A stretch of DNA of 64,000 nt from Marasmius tenuissimus (taxonomy: Eukaryota; Basidiomycota; Agaricomycetes; Agaricales; Marasmiaceae). Where the stretch lies: NCBI GenBank assembly GCA_029532415.1, contig JAQOTA010000047.1, positions 558,001 to 622,000 of the forward strand. Reading direction: 5' to 3'. Shown here in pieces: positions 55,212 to 64,000 of the stretch. Position 1 is the first letter of the stretch; each line of letters starts with the position of its first letter. The notes beneath the pieces were generated by a model. The model saw nothing but the letters and a program-made list of their open reading frames with translations. It did no database searches and was not told the origin of the DNA. The position numbers were made by a program, and so were the translations under genes.

Positions 55212-56525
55212 ATGGCGACGCCAGCCGCTATAGAGCCCAAAGGATTCGAAGCCAATCTCCGCGACTTAGCGTTCGCTTTGGTCAGCTCAAATCGTGGTGA
55301 CTCTTGACCATCGTACCAGTACTGACTGTTCTGTCGATCAGTGTACCAAAGAAGATGATCACCCTCTTCTTGAGGTTGCAGACGATGCGTGCTCTCGGAT
55401 AGTGGCTTTGATGGAGAAGGACCCGGGCCATACAGTCGGAGAGGACGATTATCGAGAGTTTTATAGGCAAGTCTTTTTGGTCCCGACCCTGTCCTAATTC
55501 TCCGTATCTGACGCCCCGAAAGAGTCGTCCAGGACATCATCGATCTCCTCGAGGACCTCAAAGAAACCGATCTACCCACCAATCCGAGTCGATTCTCCAC
55601 ACTTGACTTGATCAGGTTGAAGAGGAAACGCAGGCGCAAGAAGAGGAAGCTCAAACGGGAGCTCAAAAAAGAGTTTGAAAGGGCGTTTCAGGTTAGTTGT
55701 TGTGCTTTCCTCAATACACTGACTCAAACCTTTGTCCAGGCTGCTAGATACAAGTGGGAGGACGCTATAATCCTTAGTGGCCGTGTCGTCTCCACGATCA
55801 GTACCCTTCCCAGCTTGGCGATGTTGAAGCCTGTGGGAAGCGTGTTGGAGCAACTAGGGGAGCTTATCAAGGTATGTTCTTGTAATCTCGGTGAGACAAA
55901 TCACTCTCCCTGAATCCGCCCCCTTCCAGACAATGCATGGCAACAAGGACGAATGTGCAGAGTTGCTTCACCTCGCTACTCGTATCGTCGCCGATTTATC
56001 GGGAACAATCCAAGGTCAATCGCAGATGCTGCCCGACGCTGCTATTGTCACCAGCCATTTCGAGCCGCGGGAAGAACTGAAGCGGGATCTTAGAACCTTC
56101 GAACGGTGAGTGTTGTGAGCTTTGCTGGTCTGGCCGTGGCTGATGTTTTGTGTTTCAATGTTGTAGGACCCTCCTTCGTATTCGTGACTATGTTACCAAC
56201 CTCGAACGCGAGTCCCGTGTTAAGCGCTTGAGGAGATTCGTTCTGGCGACTGCGATCAAGGAAGATCTGGCTTCATTCAGAAAAGAGTTGGGGGATGCAC
56301 AGTTGGTGTTTGTGGTGAGTCCCAACTTGTGTTTCACTCCGTTTCAAGAGCTTGCGCATCCTCGATCTGACATGTCATCCTACTTCTCAGACAAGGAATG
56401 TCTGTGCGATCCGTATACAAGTGCATCAAGTGCATGATGCCGTTCGTTTACTCAACAAACCGATGGCGCACGATGGCGAGCTAGCCAAAGTCGCCGCCTC
56501 TTTCAATCTTGTCGTTTTTTTATAA
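55212..56525 (+). CDS. Helical-bundle (HeLo/MLKL-NTD-like) protein, gene 3
   Basis: I start at ATG 55212 (MATPAAIEPKGFEANLRDL). An earlier ATG at about 55029 runs into TAA after 14 codons. Exon 1 is 55212-55280 (69 nt, like genes 1 and 2) and exon 2 begins at 55342 (CTKEDDHPLLEVADDACSRI). Intron 2 has a GC donor (AG|GCAAGT near 55466). Exon 3 contains an unusually basic stretch (LKRKRRRKKRKLKRELKK, about 55612-55665). It is followed by KWEDAIILSGRVVSTIS, LKPVGSVLEQLGELI, NKDECAELLHLATRIVADL, an insertion relative to genes 1 and 2 before REELKRDLRTFERTL, and RVKRLRRFVLATAIKEDL. The conserved FANKTKE block has become LATAIKE. The tail differs and ends VVFL at a T-run before TAA (56523-56525). 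Confidence 0.7.
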
Positions 56526-59500
56526 AGGGGGTGACCTGTACATGTAGTACAAGGTTCAAGGTATCTTGTACAAGGCATGGTGTGCCACCCCTTATGCTAC
56601 ATTGCGGCCTCACCCCTTTCTCATGGACCTTTTTCTTTCTTCTACTCACTGTATCCCAATATTCTTATTCCATAAATTACTTATTCTTATTGAAAAATCA
56701 TTGCATATGTTCCATTGCATTGGGCTTTTTTGAGCTCACAGACTCACTCAGTAAGGGTGACCCGACTTCCAATGGATTCATAACGTGAGATAGGGGTGAG
56801 GCTTTGGCCTGACTAGGAGTCGGCCGCCATCGAGTGGGATATAGATGAGGGGTATGAGAGGTCATTCTTCGGAGCCATGGGCGAGCAGGCCCGTTGAAAT
56901 GGTTGTCAGCAGTCGATGTCGACCGGTGACGTTGGTTAGCGTTGATTTCTCGTGACTGTGGCTTGGACTTGGCTTGCTCTCCGACTTTGATCGTCCCAGA
57001 AGCATCCAACTCGAATACCGGTCAGAAGTCAATCATTCTGATATTGAATGGTGGATCTTTGTGCGCTTATAACTTGCTTAGAACATTCAACATTGATTAA
57101 TCAGGGATTGTCGACACGCCGCGAGCCAATATAGGTATAGTCTGCCGACCGGAAACTAGTGTCTATCCGTGCGTGCAGTATTTCAGCGCTTCGAGTTCAA
57201 GACTTCCTATGTAACATCTTTAGAGATGTATCAGAAACGTGCAGAGCGTAGGCCCCATCGAGTTTCCGCCCACCCCATACCCATGTTCAGTCATGAAACA
57301 ATGATTGTTCCAGCAATCGTGGTCCATTCGTAGAATGAACCACGGCGTTTGAGATTTGAAGCTTTACTCGAAGTCTCGAACGGCCGCGATCTCAAGTTTA
57401 TCACTCATCTTCAACGCTTCGCTTCAATTGCTTTAGTCGCTATCAACAGCTTCAGCTGCTTGTCCAATAACCCCGGGTTCAATATCGATCTAAGGAAGAT
57501 TTGGTGATTTGATGAGGGAGTTCGATGGTGCGCGAATGGTGTAGTGAGTTTTCTGTGGGCTCATTGGTTGAAGGTATCTGATGCTTTTGCGCGTTAGACG
57601 GGTAATAGTATATATGCGATATTCAGTTGATATGCATGCTATGGCCGTTCAGACCAGGTACGAGCTACCGCAGGCACAAGGTGGCAATACTAGGGCATGG
57701 TAACGCAACCATTCACAACCCATCGTTCCATGTCTGGCTAGTACTTACTTACCTACCACACTTAAATGTACCCTCGTGTACTTCGCGAACGGGATAGTTC
57801 AACTCCATTCATCCCCCCTCGATGTCCAAGCGCACGATCCAGATCTCACGCTCCACACCCCGAGGTTCTGAGATTGAGGCCTAACTCGTTGAGATCCAGA
57901 ACTATTCGTATCTAGACCGTGTTACTCACCATTCGCACTCCTTAATACGGGAACCACGTTCAGTCGCGTCGATGGCGTTATGATACAGAAAATCCAAGTG
58001 TTTCTCGAGATGCTCGTATGATTTGTTACCGAGGGCCCTTGGTCTACAACCTGGGTATGAAATACGATCTGTATCTGTTATCTGGACATTGATAAGGAAC
58101 AAGTTGATTGGACGAAGGCCGGTGCTGCTCACATTCTTCCCGTCGAGGCGTCTCAATCAGCCTGAGGCAGCTCCTTCGCCGCCTCTATCACTATCGAGTT
58201 CATTCTCTGCGATCAACTCATTTTCTTCCCGAGCGTCCAACAATCATGCACCAGCCACACCCCCGATGTTGAACTCATGGCAGATATTGGGGAATCGCAG
58301 TTCTTGATGGCGAATAGTAAATCGTAGGAGGTAAACCTAGATGCTGGTGAAGCAGCGAGAATAGAGGATAGCAGGACACGGAGAAAACGCGTCACGAACC
58401 TTGGGAGCCATAGGTCTGAGCGGATCTCGAGCGCGCTGTGATGGCCTTCACGATGAGTCGTTTTTCCGTCCAGGTTGTCGTTCTGCTAGGTGTGCTCGTC
58501 AGTTTTATCAACATCGTCATTCGAATGCCTCAGGTTCTCGATGCAGAATCTCCCTTCTCTCTCTTTAAATTGTCGCTCTACTTCTCGTCTCCAAGAGCAA
58601 CCCTCGATTAGTGTCGCTTAGACTGCCAAATCCGCACGTTCTCCTCCCTTGGTCGCTCCCGTCTACTCTCGAGCAGCAAGCGGAGTCGGTGAGAGGTGGG
58701 CGTTCCGTATCGGAACTCGAGTAACGAGTTGGGTGAAGATGAGAGTAGCTTGAATAATACATGTGTCCGGCCCTTGGCCAGGAGTTGCTGCTGCGGGATC
58801 TTTTAAGCGTTCGAAAATCCAGAACAATGCCGATTGGTACTTACCATACGAAGAGGTCATTGACCTTCGTTGAATTCCCTCGTCGTCGCTCATGAGCCTC
58901 CAGATTCCTTGCACCGGTCAATCCCCGTCCGTATTCTTCCCATTACTCTCGACCTCTTTCATCCAGTTCCAAGTTAGATCGAGGGCGTTACCTCGAGTCG
59001 TCAGGTATTTGAGGACCCGAGAAAGATCGATGTACGGGAAGCTGCCTATAGAAGTGCCGTTCTTGCTCTGTACGAGTTTACTAGTGAATAGGATTGCATG
59101 GTGAGGGATGCATAGTCGAATGGGGTTGGAAGGCTCACCTGGTAGGTCAAAGATATGGCCTCCCTTCCTCCCTCAACACTATCCAAGCTATTCTTGAGCC
59201 CTTAGAGCGTCATAACAATAGAGAGGTTTCCGTCAGGTTGAGAACGAGCTGAGAGATGGAACATCCGGCTTGAATTTTCCCGGATCCGGTTACTAGTATC
59301 TTGTATTTCCAATCGGTCGTTGTCGTGCTTCAAGCTTCACATCCTGAGAGGCTTGCAGCTAGTGGTCTCTAGGACCTTAAGCTTGACGGCTAGATGTGTG
59401 ACCGTCAATCAGCGCTTCAGCAGTGGATGACGCGAGAGTTCCAGGAAGTAGAGAGGTGAGTCGCGTTCGTGGGAAACCCATCTCTTGCCTCTTAACCTGA

Positions 59501-59690
59501 CTCCACCACGGAGCATTTCTCAATCCACCTACGCCGGCGTTCCAGCAATCACCATACGAAATGACGAAACGTTCAAAGGCTACAGGCATCGTATAAAATG
59601 GACAAAGCCACGAAAGTCATGCCACATTCCCTTCCGCCCTTCTAAAGTGTCATCCGCATCCTCAATCCGCTCACATCGCTCTACCCTCAC
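56526..59690. other. Gene-poor stretch between bundle gene 3 and ALDH remnant 2
   Basis: A CGTGACTGTGG block (56953) and CAACAGCTT (57437) resemble the leader of bundle genes, but no bundle exons follow, so a gene may have been lost here. On the minus strand about 58914-57926 has short open frames (for example QATLIFTQLVTRVP, SYEHLEKHLDFLYHNAID) that may be exons of an unrecognised gene. I could not assign a family. 59100-59690 duplicates the ALDH 1 upstream region. Confidence 0.35.
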
Positions 59691-59699
59691 TTTTCAAAC

Positions 59700-61325
59700 T
59701 GCCCACACACTCACTCACCAGACGGTCAAAAGCCTGCCAGACCCTCCACCCACAATAGGCGACATCTACACGTACGACATAATCCCCACGATCCACGCCG
59801 ACCTCATCCATTCCTTTACCCGGCACTCCTGCTTCACCAACCACGGAAAACTGACGTGTATTCGATCTCGCAAGCGTCAAATCCTCGCGCTAGCTAAAAC
59901 AATACAAGAAATGGAGGATCCGTCCTGCTACTTGAACTGGGACAATCACATTTCGAGACGCAGGTATACGAAATCGCTACCACCTTGAAAGAATTATCAG
60001 ACCTTTAAAGTGTTGGATAATTGGGCTCGTGGGGGGCGGAAGAAGCGAGGAAAGGGTGTTGTGTTGATTATTCCACATTCCAGTTACCCGCTCTACACGA
60101 GTTTCGTTCCATTGACATCGGCCATTGCAGCGGGGAATTGTGCTGGTCTCCAAATTCATAGTGGCCTTGGGTGGGTGGCCGGGTTGTTTGGGAAATACAC
60201 GGACACCGACGTCGTACGTGCCGTTGAGACACACCCGGAAAATCTTCTCCCCCTCACTTTGGCATATATCCACTTCAGTGGCACTCGACACCTAGGAAAC
60301 ATGATTGCATGTATAGCTGCAAGGCCTCTGACGCCTACAACGCTCCATCTCGCAGGCAAATCATCGATTCTCCTCGATTCACCAAGCATGTCAACTCGAT
60401 CGCTCGTACGCGCTGCAAGGAAGATCTTATGGGCAAAGTCAGTGGATGCAGGACAGGCGATTGGGGTACCAGATTGGAGGAAGAAAGAGTCGTGCAGGCT
60501 TTCCAGAACGCGTACGTCCTTATTCCTCTCTCATGAATGCATATGTTGAGCTGACACGGGTCTCCTCATTGGGCACGCCAAACTGTTCCCGAATGGATCT
60601 CCACCACCTGCTGCATTCACGCGCCTCATCGATACAGAAGCCGTCGATCGCGTCGCATTCCTTGTCAGCCGGACAAAAGGACAAATTGTCATTGGCGGTG
60701 AGACGGTCAGGGAGAAGCGATACGTTGCATCGACCGTTGTACGTGGAGTGCCCTCGTCGGACGTACTTTCGCAAAACGGGGAAAACTTGATGGCGCCGAT
60801 CAGACCAATCGTACCTGTAGAGAGGTGGGACGACAGAGTGGAGCTTCTTGAGACGCTGGAGACTTTGGGGACGACATATGTGTTTTCGAGGGATCAAGGG
60901 TTTAGGGGACACGGTGCGTTCGACCTCCCTCTGCTCTGCTTAGTATTGATACTGACGACTACAGAACAGTTCTTCAAACAACAAAAAGTGCGAAGACGAT
61001 CATCAATCAGACGACCATACATGGTTCGGACTCTCAGGCAACTGGTGGCCAAGATGGGTTTGACGCGTTCTCCCAACATCGAGCCGTACTAGGCGGCCGA
61101 CCTGGTCGTAGCAGCTGGGATTCGGGGATGTGAGTGACTCTTTTCTCCTCATTGACGTCGAGTGTTGCTAATCATCAACACTGACAGCCTCTGTCGCGTC
61201 ATTTCCACACCCCTTCGGTACCCATACCCAACCTATTCCGATGCGAATGGGGCTCGTGAAAATGGCGATGGTTGGTTCACCTGAGGGGCCCAGGTTTCCC
61301 GTCCATGTTCGAGGGCAGAGGTAGG
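59700..61325 (+). pseudogene. ALDH3-type aldehyde dehydrogenase pseudogene, copy 2
   Basis: This has the same order as copy 1 but more remains: IPTIHADLIHSFTRHSCF, RSRKRQILALAKTIQEMED, FETQVYEIATTLKELSDL in a shifted frame, YTSFVPLTSAIAAGNCA, IAARPLTPTTLHLAGKSS, AAGRKILWAKSVDAGQ-like and GVPDW, TEAVDRVAFLVSRTKGQIV, GGETVREKRYVASTVVRGV and IRPIVPVERWDDRVELLETL. The C terminus (near 61200-61310) resembles copy 1. As in copy 1 the active-site Cys is Ile (QAIGVPDW), so loss of the nucleophile predates the duplication. Multiple frameshifts are present. Confidence 0.7.
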
Positions 61326-62928
61326 CGAATGGCGGATAAGAACGATGACTCTCGATGGGTCCGCTTCTGCGACTTCCCCTACATCTACGCGATTCCATAC
61401 ATGACTAAATCTATTCGACGCTTCGATCTATCGATGTAGAAAGGACTTTGGCACGTTACAACTGTATTTGTACACAGCACTCAATTGTACAGTCACCCGC
61501 CGTACTACATGTATCCGTATTCGTATGTATCACGAACTCGAGACCTGTAATGCCTACCAACCTTCCGAAGGGCTGTTTTGTCACTAGTTTATTCCCAGAA
61601 CTTAACTCGATGTGCAGCATGGTTTCGGAAACATCTCAGAAGATCATGAAGTTTGAACCCAAGATCTCTGTGCGAAGGATACCGTCGACCGAAGGCTCGT
61701 CTTACAAGCCGCCATCAGATTGAGGAATCGAGAAATGCTCCTCGCTGGAAGGACGGGAGCTGGGCCCGGGACCCGGGAGAGGGGTGACTCCATGGCTGTG
61801 ACTTTTCGCGTTGATTTCTCGTGACTGTGACCCAATTGTACCTTGCACCCAACTCCCATCTCCCATGATGAATCGACGAAGCTCAAGCTCCTAATTCGTA
61901 CGGAATTCGAGTGCTTTGCAGGTGCTATCTGTCTATGCGATCTCCGAGTCTCTTATCAATCAAAGGGTCTGCTCCCGTCTGGAAGACAAGCGAATAAAGG
62001 CTTCAAGCTGACGGGAACCTGGACAGTATGGTATACGTTTCGTGCCAGTGAACGCTGGACCTCTCAGAAATCTTTGTCTTTGACACGGCTCGTATCTCAA
62101 GAAGGCCATCTGAGCTGCTATGGAACAGGCCCTGAGCCCTCCCCCAACATGACATACGTCTGACAATATCCGACCAGATCCAGTCGGACCAACGGAATCC
62201 ACGCAGATACAAACAAATCCAGCCAGATGTTGCCGGAAGACCCGCACAAACATCATTCTTGTCCAATGGTACGCTGTGAAAATCACGGGTGATGGCCTAT
62301 CATAACTTATCAAGTCTTCCAACTGCTATTGACCTCACGGAGGGGCCATCTACTTCTCTTCGTGCAGAATGACATACAGAACCAGCCGGCTTCATCGAGA
62401 TTCAACTGTTTGGGGCGAAATTCTCAGGACTTTTCATCAAAGAACGCAACAGCAAGTTCGGGAACTGCTGTCTCTTTGTTGGCCAATAGAATTGTCAGCA
62501 GCCATGCTGGGCCCTCGTGAACAGCTTTCCATCTGCGGCGAGATTTATTGTACTGGCCTTATCCCTCCGCACTCGACATACTCGAACTTGAAGGCTTGTC
62601 ATATCGCCTCGATCGATGGTAGGCATCTCTACGCACACGCGGACACTCGAGCTCACTAAGGGAGTCCTCTTTAGTGTACCACCACCTCGTGGAGCTCAGC
62701 CTTTCTCGACGAGGAACTCAACAGCTTCGGGAGACCGGCGCCTCTATAATGATCATGCTCAATGCCGCCAGAAGACATCATGAGCGCTAAGCGCTCGTCA
62801 ACAGCTTTCCATCTGCCTGGGGGGTTCATTCTGACCTTATACCCACACTCAATCCCTTGAAGACTCCCCATATCGCCCGTATCTCAGAGGGACGCAATCA
62901 AACGAATCGTTCGCATCTTGTGAAGAGG
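61326..62928. other. Intergenic, ALDH remnant 2 to bundle gene 4
   Basis: It has CGTGACTGTGACCC near 61823 and two CAACAGCTT or GAACAGCTTTCCATCTG-type blocks (62517 and 62799), shared with the other bundle-gene leaders. No gene is recognised. Confidence 0.4.
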
Positions 62929-64000
62929 ATGACAACCGAAGGCTTAGACCCCAAACAACTCCAAGATCGTCTCAGTGCCCCAGCAATAGCAACGGCAGCG
63001 GTGAGTGTCCTTGATCTCCTTTACATAAAGACTGAGTGATGTTTCTCTTCCTGCTCTGCCGCCCGATAGAATGGTATCGCGAAAGATCGCCCGCTCCTCG
63101 AGCTTGCGGACGACGCATGTTCTCGGATGGTGCTCTTGATGGACAACGATCCAGACCATACAATCAATGAGAAAAGATATCGAGAGTTCTATCTGTAAGG
63201 CGTTCGTTCTTTGCTCAGCATCCTCGTATGTGTCTCATGCGGCTTGAACAGCACCGTGCAGGATATTATCAAACAGTTTGAGAAGATGACAAGTACCGAT
63301 ACCCAGGGAAATCCGGCGTCTAAGCCTATTCGATTCCGCAAACTTGTCCTTTTCAAGCTGAAGAGAAAACTCGAGAGGGAGTTCAAGAAGGCAGTCACAG
63401 TGGGTCGGATTCTCTTCCTCGCTTTCCAGAGTTACTTTGCCACATTGTTAACGCTCATGATTGTCATGTTCCAGTCGCAAAAACCCTCCGTTTGTAGATG
63501 GGAAGATGTTCTTGTTCTTACCGGCGTTGTGGTGTCCTCGATCAGCGCCGCTCCTGTGTTAGCCCCTTTGAAGCCTGTTGGGAGTGTCTTGGAGCAACTC
63601 GGAGAGTTAGTCAAGGTATGCTGAACGGCGATCTGTGTTGATGTCACTCCGAGTCCTGACGACCACCACCGTTTCACCTCTAGACTGTTCGCACTAATAA
63701 CGAGGAGTGCGCGGAGCTTCTCCATCGAGCGACTAGTATTCTGGTAGAACTGTCGAGGGCGATGCAGATGGGTCCTGAACTTGAACCAACTGAAGACATG
63801 AAGCGTGCTATCAAGGCTTTCGAACGGTGAGTATTGGGTCTTGGGGCGTTGGTACCCTACCGATTGACTAATGATGATGACCGCCACAGGACCGTCATTC
63901 ATATCCGGGACTACGTAGCTCGACTTCAACAAGAGTCGAATGTTAAAACTTTTGGTCGCGTCGTCTTCGCAAATAAGACAAAGGAAGATTTGGCGGATTT
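62929..64000 (+). CDS. Helical-bundle (HeLo/MLKL-NTD-like) protein, gene 4 (runs off the window)
   Basis: It starts at ATG 62929 (MTTEGLDPKQLQDRL). Exon order matches genes 1-3: DRPLLELADDACSRMVLLM and DNDPDHTINEKRYREFY in exon 2, VQDIIKQFEKMTSTDT and a basic KLKRKLEREFKKA in exon 3, VCRWEDVLVLTGVVVSSISA and LKPVGSVLEQLGELV in exon 4, NNEECAELLHRATSILVEL and LEPTEDMKRAIKAFERT in exon 5, then FANKTKEDLADF at the window edge. Introns have GT-AG ends where seen. The last exon is outside the window. It is closest to genes 2 and 3 in different parts. It looks intact as far as it goes. Confidence 0.7.

Noticed and set aside
58441..58614. 57-codon frame (+) with a hydrophobic helix (VQVVVLLGVLVSFINIVI)
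   Set aside because: It is short, without a paralogue or splice context, and overlaps minus-strand frames of equal quality.

Overview
The window looks like a gene-poor, transposon-rich accessory region of a mushroom-forming fungus (Basidiomycota, Agaricomycetes). I infer this from the many introns of about 50-65 nt, a KDZ transposase with CxC5 and CxC6 cysteine clusters, an F-box family of the agaricomycete type, DUF6532-like debris, PL1 pectate lyases and chromodomain Ty3/Gypsy elements. I cannot name the species from sequence alone.

Layout. 1-2.65 kb holds no recognisable gene but has a decayed direct duplication. 2.7-3.37 kb (-) is the 3' end of a truncated member of a helical-bundle family. 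3.375-17.45 kb is a KDZ-type DNA transposon. It has matching terminal inverted repeats, a CTTTCGAT subterminal motif at both ends, a zinc-finger companion gene (3797-6125 +) and the transposase (17176 to 6328 -). A complete 8.79-kb Ty3/Gypsy element (7298-16088; 714-bp LTRs, TSD CTACA) sits in the last intron bases before the CxC6 exon of that transposase and carries an extra spliced antisense gene. 17.5-18.0 kb is an internally deleted F-box remnant. 18.4-20.9 kb and 35.1-37.3 kb are two copies of a block made of a seven-helix membrane protein gene (-) and a tRNA-Ile-like sequence (+). Between them lies a nested transposon island (21.4-29.8 kb), including a 5.4-kb interval with about 82-bp TIRs and TA flanks but no transposase, followed by a Ty1/Copia element (29903-34914) with near-identical LTRs and a gutted reverse transcriptase.

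From 37.6 kb onward the window is a cluster of local duplications: two F-box proteins (-), two PL1 pectate lyases (-) with a 5-nt micro-exon, and four tandem (+) genes of a seven-exon helical-bundle family (44.6, 50.1, 55.2 and 62.9 kb). Two dead ALDH3-type aldehyde dehydrogenase copies (52.1 and 59.7 kb) lie between them.

The least familiar content is (i) the stand-alone helical-bundle array, whose C-terminal half resembles the HeLo/MLKL N-terminal bundle of fungal NLR and cell-death proteins, (ii) the KDZ transposon with its zinc-finger companion, and (iii) the antisense Zn-cluster gene carried by the Gypsy element. Every in-frame premature stop I found in the two retrotransposon pol frames is a TGA at a place where the family normally has Arg. 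This fits CpG decay (CGA to TGA). All functional statements are inferred from motifs by eye; no search was run.
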